Positions 18,945-28,400 of a DNA stretch of 64,000 nucleotides are shown piece by piece. The DNA is from a virus: IMG/VR virus record IMGVR_UViG_3300008339_000010, positions 39,912-103,911 of that record. One strand, given 5' to 3'. The number at the start of each line of letters is the position of its first letter. Position 1 is the stretch's first letter. The notes beneath the pieces are model-generated. The model worked only from the letters and a program-made list of their open reading frames with translations. It ran no database searches and had not been told where the DNA came from. The position numbers and the translations under genes were made by a program.

Positions 18945-21900
18945 TTATACCACGCCACTGTTAGGAGCAGTTCTCAATTCGCTGGATGTCAACGCATCAA
19001 TGACCTCAATGTCATTGACCGTGGCAGCATTCACAAATATCTCATTGGCTGCACAGCGTATTTCAAATAGATCGCCAAAACTCTTGAGAGGATCTTGTGG
19101 CACCAACACCACGGTAGAAATGATATCTCCTAGTTCTTTGTGTAGATAGGCTGCCAACTCTGAGAAGAAAAAGGTCAAGCCAAAATCCCATTTGTCTATG
19201 GTAAAGTATTCATTGAGAGCGGCCACCACACGACTCTTTATCTCACTCACCGACACCACTGAGTTGTTGGCGCGGATCACTTTCAGCGTGGCTCGCAGTT
19301 CAGGGTCACTCTTTAGACCAAACAAAGGTTTGAATACCACAGAGTTAAGGATCACGTTGTCAGAAATCATTTTGTATCTTTGCAAACTGTTGTATGCTGT
19401 GGACAGTTCGTCGATGGTAGGAGGGCTGGGCTCGGGTATAGTTCCAGTGGAGTCTTTGATATAATTTTGATAGGCATTGTAGTAGGCCGTGGTTACCACA
19501 TAGATGTCGATGATGTTGCTTGATCCAGGGTCGATGCGACGGCTCAATGGTGCATTGTGTCTGTATTGGAAATACAACCCCTGGCGGCCGACCCTGGCTA
19601 TCAATGAATCAATTTGGGTCAGAGTGCGCACGCCGTTGAAGGCCACGTTTAATTCGTAGAACAAGCCCGCAGTGTAAGCGTAGAAGAATTGTCCGTCACC
19701 ATATTCGGCTTTGGCCAACTCAATCTGATCCAAGGTGCCATACTCGCTGACCACTGCTCCAGCTGCCAACGGTAAAAATCTCTCAAGATTGTCAAAGTCC
19801 ACAGTGCGCTGGAAGAACACATATTTCTGTGTGGGGTTCACATCTGGTGCGACCAGTGTCTGGAAGTAGTCAGGATCGTCGGCCACGCCGTCGTTGTCGC
19901 TGTCTCGGAAACTGATGCGCACTTCAAAATCGTTGACAAAACCATCGGCCTGCACGGGCTGTCCAATGATGTCCATGACAATGTCAGAATTCTGCGGCAG
20001 ACTCACGTCTGGCAAGTTATTGGTCTTGAGAGAATTGATGAAGTCATTGATCACTGTGCCAGTGCGTGGATCATATACTTGCTGTGTGCCGTCGTAGAAG
20101 AATCGTGTCTGAAGGATACTGCCCCAGAATCGTTGCAGGCTGCGGCTGGTCACTGTGTATGTGACGCCGTCGGTTTCAAATGCTACCAACCAAGAATTAT
20201 CAAGATTCTGACCGCTCTGATCTTGTGCATAGGTCAGGCTGAAAGTGGTTGCAGGGTTGAGGTTGTTGGCAGTGATTACATACCATTCTTGGGTGAGATT
20301 ATCAAATCCTAGACCAAAGTTGCGATACAATTCTATCTGCTCAGTCATAGACTGCTCTATGCTGGTAGGCAAGTCTGTGATAAACGTGGCGATGACCTGC
20401 GTAGCAATAGCACCTGTGGGTATAAAATCGTTCAGCACCACCGGTCCTTCACCGGATGGCAAATTGCCTGTGCCAAAGTTTGTGCCGTCCAACAATACTG
20501 CACTCACGGTGGCCCAAAGAACCACCTTGTCATTGGGTTGAGATGGCAGTCCTAATTTGAGTCGATTGTTAGGATCAAAATAGTATCCCGCTGGTGGCAC
20601 GAATTTGACCAGTGCACCGCGATCGATGTATTTCTTATTGTCGCTGGTGTTTGAACCAATGGGTGCAGGTGCACCGCTGCCGATGAATTCGAAATAACCT
20701 GTTGTTTCGTTGGCCTGGGTGGTGCTTTGTTGCCACTTAAGACCAATAGGAATGAGACTGGGGCGAGGGAAATAATTGTAATAAAATTCCAGCATGCCTC
20801 GGCTGGCCAGCACAGGTTCTACTTCGTTGATTATAACATTGGCAATGTCGTTTTTGTCAATGAATGTAAAAGTGAAACTGGGGCTGGCAGAATTTTCATA
20901 GATCAGACCGTCGCTGCCAAACACATTGGTCGAAGAGTATTTGCCGGTGATGTCCGTGAGATCCAAATATCTGCTGGTACCAATGGAACTGCGATTCACT
21001 GCCTTAGATTTGATGATGGTTCCAAACAGCGTGAACGGTAAGTTACTGTAGTCTTCGCCGTTGACCATCCTGTTCTGTGTGTAGTAACGTGCTGGTGCAC
21101 GTTCTTTGATAGCGCCAATGGGTTCGCGTGTGGCAGCGTTGCTGACTGGTTGGCTGAGTCCGCAAGTGAACGTGATAGTTTCCAATCTACCACTGCGGCT
21201 GGTGTAGCCGATGGAGATCTGCACAGCCTGCATTTCTTCAGGGTTGATGATGTATTGCAGACCATTGGAAGCACGAACATATGAGCGGAAGGTGCCCACT
21301 GGAATCTCAGAAAATACTCCGTCGCCAAAGTTTAGATCGATCTGATCGTTGGTGCGGCTTGACACTGAGAAAAACTTGCGCACATTTGGTCCCAGTTGTT
21401 CCACAGCGGCTGCATAGATACTTTCTACTTTGGTCCATTCCTGTGAGATCTGTCCCACGTCATCCAGTTGATAGAGCCACACATCTTCGTTGTTGATACC
21501 TTCGATGTTGACACTGACCACACGATTGGAAATACGTTCGCCAAGATTGAAGTCTTGATTCTGCAAACTGCCTTGTTTGAAATAAAAGAAAAATCCTGTG
21601 TTAGGGCTGGCAAAGCCCAAGCGATCGTTGCGGAACAGCACGTTGAATATGCCCGACGGTCTCGGTGCGGGTTCATACACATAGTCTCGGTCCTGGAAGG
21701 TAGAACTCACTGCTTCAAATGTCATTGATGTGCCGTCTACTGTGGAAGTGAAAGGGACCACGGGCAAATAGCCGGGCACAAGATTGAGACTGTATTCCGA
21801 TGTTTCCACGCCCAAGATGTTTTTGGTAGCCCCAGGTTTGCCGAAACGCTGGCTGTCAACCAAGGCCGCATTGACGATGACTGTGAACTGTTCCTGCCAA

Positions 21901-22352
21901 GACACGTTGGTAGGATCGTTCCAGTTGACAGTGACCCCAGACAGATTCACACCATTGTAATCTATGACATTCTCTGTGGTTGATACGTTGAACACTTTGA
22001 GATAGCCTTGCGCTTCTTCATTGCGCTTGGGTGTGTAACTGACCAACTCGGCCAACTTCACCACTGAATCTCTGCGCTCTGCTGTGTCTATGAAGTTTTC
22101 ACGGATGTTTAAATCATTACGGAAAGCCAGAGCCTGACCCATGAAAGCCATGACATCCAAGAGAGCCACGAATTCCGAACTTTCAATATAGTCGTTGAAA
22201 TTTTCCGGGTAATAGATACGGATGTAGTCTATGAAACTCTTGCGCAGGGTCTCAAAATCGTAACTTTGGAAATCAGCTTCACGATAGGTTGTGTAGATGC
22301 GTTTCCAATCTTCTACACCAAATATCGCTGTTTGTCTAGTGGTCTTGGCCAT
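18945..22352 (-). CDS. gp6: Baseplate wedge protein gp6 homologue (1,135 aa)
   Basis: The N-terminal region (residues ~25-125: FETLRKSFIDYIRIYYPENF, then FVALLDVMAFMGQALAFRND, then NFIDTAERRDSVVKLAEL and YTPKRNEEAQG) is the signature of T4 gp6/J-like baseplate wedge proteins. Two gp6 copies plus gp7 and others form each wedge that carries the sheath-contraction signal. T4 gp6 is about 660 residues, so this one has a large extension, mostly beta-rich, in the middle. The start has GGAAGG about 6 nt upstream and a late promoter 17 nt upstream. It sits between gp25 and the giant protein in the expected T4 order. Confidence 0.88.
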   Translation of the reverse strand: MAKTTRQTAIFGVEDWKRIYTTYREADFQSYDFETLRKSFIDYIRIYYPENFNDYIESSEFVALLDVMAFMGQALAFRNDLNIRENFIDTAERRDSVVKLAELVSYTPKRNEEAQGYLKVFNVSTTENVIDYNGVNLSGVTVNWNDPTNVSWQEQFTVIVNAALVDSQRFGKPGATKNILGVETSEYSLNLVPGYLPVVPFTSTVDGTSMTFEAVSSTFQDRDYVYEPAPRPSGIFNVLFRNDRLGFASPNTGFFFYFKQGSLQNQDFNLGERISNRVVSVNIEGINNEDVWLYQLDDVGQISQEWTKVESIYAAAVEQLGPNVRKFFSVSSRTNDQIDLNFGDGVFSEIPVGTFRSYVRASNGLQYIINPEEMQAVQISIGYTSRSGRLETITFTCGLSQPVSNAATREPIGAIKERAPARYYTQNRMVNGEDYSNLPFTLFGTIIKSKAVNRSSIGTSRYLDLTDITGKYSSTNVFGSDGLIYENSASPSFTFTFIDKNDIANVIINEVEPVLASRGMLEFYYNYFPRPSLIPIGLKWQQSTTQANETTGYFEFIGSGAPAPIGSNTSDNKKYIDRGALVKFVPPAGYYFDPNNRLKLGLPSQPNDKVVLWATVSAVLLDGTNFGTGNLPSGEGPVVLNDFIPTGAIATQVIATFITDLPTSIEQSMTEQIELYRNFGLGFDNLTQEWYVITANNLNPATTFSLTYAQDQSGQNLDNSWLVAFETDGVTYTVTSRSLQRFWGSILQTRFFYDGTQQVYDPRTGTVINDFINSLKTNNLPDVSLPQNSDIVMDIIGQPVQADGFVNDFEVRISFRDSDNDGVADDPDYFQTLVAPDVNPTQKYVFFQRTVDFDNLERFLPLAAGAVVSEYGTLDQIELAKAEYGDGQFFYAYTAGLFYELNVAFNGVRTLTQIDSLIARVGRQGLYFQYRHNAPLSRRIDPGSSNIIDIYVVTTAYYNAYQNYIKDSTGTIPEPSPPTIDELSTAYNSLQRYKMISDNVILNSVVFKPLFGLKSDPELRATLKVIRANNSVVSVSEIKSRVVAALNEYFTIDKWDFGLTFFFSELAAYLHKELGDIISTVVLVPQDPLKSFGDLFEIRCAANEIFVNAATVNDIEVIDALTSSELRTAPNSGVV

Positions 22353-22369
22353 AATACCTTCCGTTTGAG

Positions 22370-22376
22370 TATTTAT
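22370..22376 (-). promoter_or_regulatory. T4-type late promoter for gp6 (ATAAATA)
   Basis: The minus strand reads CCATAAATACTC. The ATG of gp6 lies 17 nt downstream after a GGAAGG ribosome-binding site. Confidence 0.65.
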
Positions 22377-22398
22377 GGTTTAGAAAAACTGGGTAGTT

Positions 22399-22773
22399 TT
22401 AGACGTAGGAGGCAGTGCGTGTTTGCTGGTCAAAAAACACAGCTAATCGCTGGGCGTTTTGCCCTTGCACAGTCTGGATTTCCAGTTCGACCAAGATACC
22501 ATTGACCTGTGGATAGGCATCGGCTGTGGTGAGATAGATGCGAGGATCTTGTCCCACAATCCTTTGCAGTTCTTGGAGCACTAACTCTGCGGTAGATTCA
22601 GTCTGGGGCTCAAATACCAAGTTCCACATAGTGGTTCCTACGTCAGGACGCCCCACTTTTTCACCCTGACGTATGTTAAGGTAGTTTAAAAGATCGCGCT
22701 TGATCAGTTCAAAGTCGACCAAGGTGAACTTTTTGTATTGATTGATGGTGTTGAATCCGATGAATGTAGGCAT
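22399..22773 (-). CDS. gp25: Baseplate wedge protein gp25 (124 aa)
   Basis: Length and pattern match the GPW/gp25 family. Near residue 17 it has FTLVDFELIKRDLLNYLNIRQG, followed by KVGRPDVGTTMWNLVFEP and a C-terminal half with a VNGILVELEIQTV strand. The family forms the sheath-nucleating part of the baseplate wedge in contractile tails. No Shine-Dalgarno precedes the ATG. TTAAATA ends exactly 5 nt upstream, so a leaderless mRNA is predicted. The stop is 47 nt before the gp6 ATG. Confidence 0.9.
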   Translation of the reverse strand: MPTFIGFNTINQYKKFTLVDFELIKRDLLNYLNIRQGEKVGRPDVGTTMWNLVFEPQTESTAELVLQELQRIVGQDPRIYLTTADAYPQVNGILVELEIQTVQGQNAQRLAVFFDQQTRTASYV

Positions 22774-22778
22774 GACAG

Positions 22779-22785
22779 TATTTAA
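22779..22785 (-). promoter_or_regulatory. Candidate leaderless late promoter for gp25 (TTAAATA)
   Basis: The minus strand reads TTAAATA-CTGTC-ATG with 5 nt between box and start codon and no Shine-Dalgarno. The box overlaps the stop codon region of the upstream gp5 gene. Confidence 0.65.
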
Positions 22786-25124
22786 GCCGTGTTAATGGGT
22801 GGCAATCCACGACGAGCACGTTCTTCGTTGATGCGGGCTCGCACTATCTCATCATCACCCGAATAGGTGAGATCTGAATCAGACACATTGGAATATAGAT
22901 TAAACGTGCTAGTGAAAACAGGTATGGGCACTTTGGGATTTCCTATCACTTGTCCCACGGCTTGATCAACTGCTGAGCGAATAGTAGTGCCAGTGGCCGA
23001 CGGGGAAGTTGTGGAAAATCCCTGCACTGCCAGGCTGATCTTTTGGTTCACCAAGTCCACAGCATATTGCCCGCCGCGCACCAGTTTGTTGACGTTATCC
23101 AACAATGTGGCGTCGCCCACAGTGCCGTTGATCCAACTTTTCACTGTATCAGCACCATATTTGGCGCCGGCATTCACCAATCCTGCTAGTTTGCTGGGAT
23201 TTTCTGTGCCCGTAACAACACCTTGACCTCTGAGATCCACCAGCGATTTCTGTAGCAAATCGGCCTGTATGTCATCTTGCAGTTTGGGATCGTTCAAGAG
23301 ATCGGCTGCATTGTTGACGCCGGCATATCCAGTCCATACCGTGGGATTGTTCAGGATATCAGTGACATCGGTTTCACTGTCGGCCAGATAAAATTCATAG
23401 GTTCCGGGCTTGAGATATCCAGCAGCCTCCAACTGTTGAGGACTGAGTCCATACTTGCCCACACCATACTCGTTGCTGATTTCTATGGCGTCTTGAGGCA
23501 CATCTTTGCTGGCCTGTGCCAGCATGCCTGTCACTTGCTCGGGTTCTATGGATCCCACGCTCACAGTGGCCGGAGTTTGTTCTTCATAATCAGTTTCATT
23601 GATGGCGTCAAATTCAGTGTTTTGTATTTCTACATAGCGAGTTTCAATTTCAGTGGGCAACAATGATTCTGCATCAGCGAAGGTATCAATACTGGTCTGG
23701 GCCTGGATACCACGATTGGCAAAAGGATAAGGCATGTGCGTGGGCGCACGAGTCACTGCTGTCTTGATCGCACCACCTTCTACTATCCATCCTTGGTTCT
23801 GTTCAAACTTCACGTCAGGAAGATTCTGTATGGAAAGGTTATTGGGTTTGGGCACATCAGGAGCAGAGCCGCCATTGAGGCTGATACAACCTGCGGACAG
23901 CACCATGTTTGATCCTGCGTCCCAGGTTCCGGCTTTTGTTGATTTCATGCTCAAGGTTCCATCGCTCTTGATACCAATGAAACTGTCTGCGTATTGCAAC
24001 ATGGCTTTTTTGCTGTTGAGCTGGATGAGATTTTCACTTTCTGCTGTGACTGATCGTTCGCCGCGGATGTTGATGGAGTTCCGGGCATTCATGTTGATGT
24101 TGCGATCAGCGTGCAAGTTGATGTCACCTTGGCTGCGCAAGTTGATACTGTTGGTAGAATAGATGTCCACTGTGCCCTGGCTGCCAAACTCCAACCATGA
24201 CTGACCATTGGCATGGGTGATAAAGAAACAATCGCCGGTGTCTGACATGGTTATCTGATGACCTTTGGCAGTGCGTATGCGCACTAGGGCATCCTGTCCA
24301 GTGAGATCGCCGTCGTCCATCACGAGGCTATGGCCACCACGTCGGCCAATCACTTGCACATCTTGCGGTAACAATAGACCTTGCTCCAACTGTTGGCGTA
24401 TGTTTTGTTCGCTCAGTCCACCAGCATAGATCGGTCTTCCTGGTGTGGATATGCCGTAAACCGAACTGGGACTCTCTCGTTGGGCATTGGATCCAATGGG
24501 ACCGCGCAAGGGATCATTGATCAAGCCCTGCTGTAACAGCGTGGCAGCGACCACGCCGTGTACCGGTTTGGTCTGATCAAAGAATCTGGGATTTTCGCTC
24601 AGTGTTTGATTGTCGTCATTGAATTCTACCACTGGCAGTTGAGGACTGTTTTGGAAATAAGAACTTTGATTGTTGTTGTCTAGTTTGAATTTCCTACTGG
24701 CACCGATAGCCGGCAACATGTGATTGAGTCCGGGTTGCACGATGCAACCGAGATAATAGCCGCTGTTGGCATCCCCCGAAGCAAACACGCAAACTACTTG
24801 TGTGCCGATATCCGGCGGAGTGAACCACATGCCGTAACTTTGGCGGTTACCTATGTAGCTGCCTTCACCAGTGTCTTGTTCGGTGGTAGGATTTGTGGTT
24901 CCATAAAAAGGACTCACAGGGCTCACTGTGCGCCAAAGGTCGGGATTGTTTTTGTCTGGGCCGGCAAAGTCTTCAATCCAGACCTGCACTCGACCGCCAC
25001 GAACCTGAGAATCTACCACGGATCTCACTTCGCCTATGTAGATGCCCACCTGAGTGGGAGCGTTGCCTCTGTCTAGTTTGTAGGCACCGGGTATGCCCGA
25101 GGTGCGTTGGACGTTTTCTGCCAT
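22782..25124 (-). CDS. gp5: Baseplate central spike/hub protein gp5 (VgrG-like, 780 aa)
   Basis: Residues ~25-130 form the OB-fold domain of gp5/VgrG spikes (IYIGEVRSVVDSQ, GRVQVWIEDF, GMWFTPPDIGTQVVCVF). Residues ~255-375 are the beta-helix needle with short strand repeats (SQGDINLHADRNINMNARNS, INIRGERSV). The T4-type lysozyme domain between them is not visible. A distal domain at ~535-640 (EYGVGKYGLSPQQLEAAGYL, VWTGYAGVNNAADLL, LQDDIQADLL) resembles GKYG/Q-type peptidoglycan-active tail-tip domains, but the catalytic residue is not clear. The trimer would puncture the outer membrane at the tail tip. AAGGA lies upstream of the ATG, within the stop region of the preceding gene. Confidence 0.88.
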   Translation of the reverse strand: MAENVQRTSGIPGAYKLDRGNAPTQVGIYIGEVRSVVDSQVRGGRVQVWIEDFAGPDKNNPDLWRTVSPVSPFYGTTNPTTEQDTGEGSYIGNRQSYGMWFTPPDIGTQVVCVFASGDANSGYYLGCIVQPGLNHMLPAIGASRKFKLDNNNQSSYFQNSPQLPVVEFNDDNQTLSENPRFFDQTKPVHGVVAATLLQQGLINDPLRGPIGSNAQRESPSSVYGISTPGRPIYAGGLSEQNIRQQLEQGLLLPQDVQVIGRRGGHSLVMDDGDLTGQDALVRIRTAKGHQITMSDTGDCFFITHANGQSWLEFGSQGTVDIYSTNSINLRSQGDINLHADRNINMNARNSINIRGERSVTAESENLIQLNSKKAMLQYADSFIGIKSDGTLSMKSTKAGTWDAGSNMVLSAGCISLNGGSAPDVPKPNNLSIQNLPDVKFEQNQGWIVEGGAIKTAVTRAPTHMPYPFANRGIQAQTSIDTFADAESLLPTEIETRYVEIQNTEFDAINETDYEEQTPATVSVGSIEPEQVTGMLAQASKDVPQDAIEISNEYGVGKYGLSPQQLEAAGYLKPGTYEFYLADSETDVTDILNNPTVWTGYAGVNNAADLLNDPKLQDDIQADLLQKSLVDLRGQGVVTGTENPSKLAGLVNAGAKYGADTVKSWINGTVGDATLLDNVNKLVRGGQYAVDLVNQKISLAVQGFSTTSPSATGTTIRSAVDQAVGQVIGNPKVPIPVFTSTFNLYSNVSDSDLTYSGDDEIVRARINEERARRGLPPINTA

Positions 25125-25133
25125 TGTTTTCCT

Positions 25134-28097
25134 TTATGGTGCTATGATATCTGATATCTGCGGGGCATCATCGCTGACCACTCTGGACCCTGGTTTGGGT
25201 GGTACTTCGCTGACTCGACTGCCCGTCGCATTACTTACTGCATCAGGATCACTGGATGCACCAAACTCTAACTCCAACAAACTGGGTGCAGGCACAGTGT
25301 TGGTAGACTGGCTGGCATCTCGAGCGGCAATCTCGTTGTCCACGCGACGCACATCAGCCTGGCTGAATCGGCTGCCTTGGGTGGGCTGTGCCTGTCCCAG
25401 CAGAGGTTTAACACCCTTGCTGAGATCAAAGTTCTTGATATTTCCTGCCAATCGCTGTGTGAATTTACCACCTTTGAACATGCTCCAGATAGTGTGTGCA
25501 GAGAACACAGAACTTTCACTGGGCAAGTTGCGCTCTCCGGTGCTCTGGCTATAGGCAGTGTTGTTGGCATTGACCTGGGCCAAGCCTGTTGAGATATTGT
25601 AGTCTGCCACAGGATTGAATCGCAGTTCATACAGGATTTCTGATGCATCGGCGTTGACACTGCCGTCGGGCATGCTTTGGGCTAGACTAAATGATCCCGT
25701 GTAAAACACATCGCTCTGCACCAACCAATCTGGATCTCCAATGATCACCACTTGAGAATTGGCAATGTCCGTATCTTGATACAGTCGATCGGCCAGATTG
25801 GCCGCGATTGAATTGGTATCGCCGGGGCCGCCAGTGCCTTCCATGTTGGGCTTGTTCTGATACACCACTTTTTCGTAGAGCCTACCGCTGCCACCCACCA
25901 AGGGTTGTGCCACTCTGTTCTGGTTGTTGCCAAATATGGTCACATAGTTGGCATTGACATTGATTTCAAAATCCATCACTTCGCTGTTGAGTCCCGTGAA
26001 CCAATAGTTGTAGATCTTGTGTGCGCCGCGATAGCCTGCTGTGGGGAACTCAGCGATGCGAGGATCGTTGATCTGATATCGGCTGATGAGATATATGATC
26101 TTGTTGGCATACTGCCGGCGTTTTTTGTCATACTGATCTTGAGGTTCTATGCGGCAACGGATCTTATACCACTGCACTGTTTTCACAGGAGTCTGCACTT
26201 TCCATTGCCGTGTTTTTTCGTCCTGGATGAGATTCTGTTGGCTGACGATGTAACTGCTGTTGCGCATGATCAGATCGATCAACTGCACGATCTGCGTTCC
26301 TCGGGTGACAGAAAAATTCTTGTTGTCTTTGTTATAGCTGCTGGTCCGCATCAAAAGGTCATCTCGGGCGTTCTGTCCAGGCACAAACGCTGTGCGGCTC
26401 TTGTCTTGTTTGGCCGGGCGTGCTATTTTTGCATCGGCCAGGCCAGCCACATTTTCAATCCTGATCTCATAGATGTCCGCAGTTTCTTGTGCGCCAGATT
26501 TTTGTAATTCCAGTTGGTGCTGATTCAGCGCCTCACAAAGACCCTGTGTGTAAGTCTTGCGGGCAGAAAGTTCACTGGCCTTGGCTGGTGCTTGGCTGGA
26601 TGATTCAAGATCTCTAATCTCATCTTGATTCAATTGCCGCTGTGTGGCAGTGACCGGTGCCAGCAGAGGTCTGCCATTGAGCAAGGTTGCTATGTCTGGA
26701 GCCTTGAGTTCAAAGTCAAAGGGTATGGTTCCATAGGACTGGCTGAATCCCACTGTGGTCTGAGGTATAGAAGCCTTCACGAGATATTCCACGTTGCGAC
26801 TGGCTATCTTGTAAGTGAGTTCAGATATGGTGAAAGGTATCCATTTTTCCACGATGCTGTCTCGATCGCTGCCAATTTCGGTCTGTCCTAATTGGCTGCC
26901 GTTGATCAGCTGTCCGTTGGCGTCATAGCCATAGAATCTAATGACCATGAGGTAGTTGCACGTAGTGTAACTCACTGTGGGATCACTGTTCTTGAGATGT
27001 GCTCTCACGGCATCCCTCAGCGTGGGCAGGAAGGTGATACCATTGGGTTCAATGATCTTGAACTCCATCTCTACTGCGTTGTGTGCCCTGGCGCCGCTCT
27101 GCGTGCCGATCTGGCTCATTATAGTGAGATCATCAAAATAGTAATCATATTTGAAAAAAGGATTACGACGTCCTACTCCCTGGATGGGAGTTCCGTCAAT
27201 GCCACCGCTCTGCACGATCAGAGATTCTGTGGTTATGGACTTGCGTTGGCTGTTCAGCATGTTCACATACTCACGAGGTGTCATTATATACCAGCTCACT
27301 GTATAAGTCATGGATGCCAGCTTGGCCAGTGGATTGGGGCGTGCGTCAATGGGCGACAGGAATTCCGGCGCGATAGCGGGCCTTCCGTCGGTAGATGCCG
27401 TGCCGCCCACATTGACCGTGGTAGTGTCGCGTTGATCGTCACCTCCATCGGCAGGACCAGATTGAGTTTGATTCACAGTGACCACTGGTCTAGCACCGCC
27501 TACCGTGGTAGAACCTTGGTCTAGCCCAAGATCCGCATTGTTCAGCAGTTGCGGTTGGTCGGCATTGGATTCCCGACTGTAGCCAGGATTGGCATCTACT
27601 AGATTGCCGTCATCGTCAAAGGTTTGGAGCGGCAGTGGCGGGGACGATACGTTGGCATCTTCTTGATTGCCTCGCTGTGCGTTGACCACTTCGTCGCCGG
27701 CGCTGTCAGCTGATGCCTGTGGACGATTGTTGGCTTCATCGTAGCGCACTGTATTGAGACGATTGATCAATGCACTGGCTTCTCTACGGGTTCCGTCAAT
27801 GCCGGCCTGAACAGCGTCATAACGGGCACTGAGGCTCCGGGTATTTTGACGCTCTAGTTCATTGGTGCTCTGGCGGCCCATGTCTTGTATTTGGGCGAAT
27901 GCTCGACTGTTGCTGGATTCGGCCAGCCCCAGATAGGTATTGACCTGCCCAAACAGATTCTCTGCACGGGTGACGGATCGCGTGGCCACAGCAGCTCCAA
28001 GATCGCCAGTGAGCCTCACTGCTGTGCCCAATTGCCGATCGGCTTGATCTAGATCGACAATGGCCGCGGACTGGCTCAGGATAAAAGTGGCTGCCAT
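25134..28097 (-). CDS. Putative baseplate hub/wedge structural protein (987 aa)
   Basis: Residues ~1-130 are a helical, coiled-coil-like region rich in Ala, Arg and Gln. Residues ~130-260 are low-complexity linker. The central part (from about 265) has YTVSWYIMTPREYVNML, FFKYDYYFDDLTIMSQIG, FLPTLRDAVRAHL and NYLMVIRFYGYDANG, consistent with a conserved baseplate-associated beta domain. The C-terminus is Pro/Ser-rich. It lies between gp53 and gp5, where T4-like phages keep hub or wedge proteins, and an analogue of gp27 (the gp5 receptor) is possible but unproven. ATG follows the gp53 stop by 3 nt. Confidence 0.7.
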   Translation of the reverse strand: MAATFILSQSAAIVDLDQADRQLGTAVRLTGDLGAAVATRSVTRAENLFGQVNTYLGLAESSNSRAFAQIQDMGRQSTNELERQNTRSLSARYDAVQAGIDGTRREASALINRLNTVRYDEANNRPQASADSAGDEVVNAQRGNQEDANVSSPPLPLQTFDDDGNLVDANPGYSRESNADQPQLLNNADLGLDQGSTTVGGARPVVTVNQTQSGPADGGDDQRDTTTVNVGGTASTDGRPAIAPEFLSPIDARPNPLAKLASMTYTVSWYIMTPREYVNMLNSQRKSITTESLIVQSGGIDGTPIQGVGRRNPFFKYDYYFDDLTIMSQIGTQSGARAHNAVEMEFKIIEPNGITFLPTLRDAVRAHLKNSDPTVSYTTCNYLMVIRFYGYDANGQLINGSQLGQTEIGSDRDSIVEKWIPFTISELTYKIASRNVEYLVKASIPQTTVGFSQSYGTIPFDFELKAPDIATLLNGRPLLAPVTATQRQLNQDEIRDLESSSQAPAKASELSARKTYTQGLCEALNQHQLELQKSGAQETADIYEIRIENVAGLADAKIARPAKQDKSRTAFVPGQNARDDLLMRTSSYNKDNKNFSVTRGTQIVQLIDLIMRNSSYIVSQQNLIQDEKTRQWKVQTPVKTVQWYKIRCRIEPQDQYDKKRRQYANKIIYLISRYQINDPRIAEFPTAGYRGAHKIYNYWFTGLNSEVMDFEINVNANYVTIFGNNQNRVAQPLVGGSGRLYEKVVYQNKPNMEGTGGPGDTNSIAANLADRLYQDTDIANSQVVIIGDPDWLVQSDVFYTGSFSLAQSMPDGSVNADASEILYELRFNPVADYNISTGLAQVNANNTAYSQSTGERNLPSESSVFSAHTIWSMFKGGKFTQRLAGNIKNFDLSKGVKPLLGQAQPTQGSRFSQADVRRVDNEIAARDASQSTNTVPAPSLLELEFGASSDPDAVSNATGSRVSEVPPKPGSRVVSDDAPQISDIIAP

Positions 28098-28100
28098 CGA

Positions 28101-28400
28101 TTAGAATCCCAGGGCGGCTTTGAGGGTGGTTATCTTGGGCAAGTAGATCTGCACACCATCACGGAAATCATACAGCGGATCAGGCAGAGTGTTGGGATTG
28201 CGCTGGGCAAACACCCACCACAGACCAGCATCTTGATAAAGGTCATAGGCCAAGAGATCCGGGCGCAGATTGTAAGTGGCATTGATGCGGAACAGGATGT
28301 CGTCGGCCTGTTTGGGGATGGGCCGATTGGTCATGAAGTCAAGATACACACCATTTTTGGGCGTGGTAAAATAAGCACTAGTGCTTGCATATATGGCCAT
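28101..28400 (-). CDS. gp53: Baseplate wedge protein gp53 (99 aa)
   Basis: The motif set matches the gp53 family: ILFRINATYNLRPDLLAYDL (residues ~35-54), YQDAGLWWVFAQRNPN, LPDPLYDFRDG, then a final basic IYLPKITTLKAALGF. In T4 gp53 clamps the inner baseplate ring to the wedge. It is shorter than T4 gp53 (~196 aa) and retains only the conserved core. The start overlaps the previous stop as TAATG, and the stop lies 3 nt before the next ATG, so the baseplate genes form one translationally coupled unit. Confidence 0.85.
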   Translation of the reverse strand: MAIYASTSAYFTTPKNGVYLDFMTNRPIPKQADDILFRINATYNLRPDLLAYDLYQDAGLWWVFAQRNPNTLPDPLYDFRDGVQIYLPKITTLKAALGF

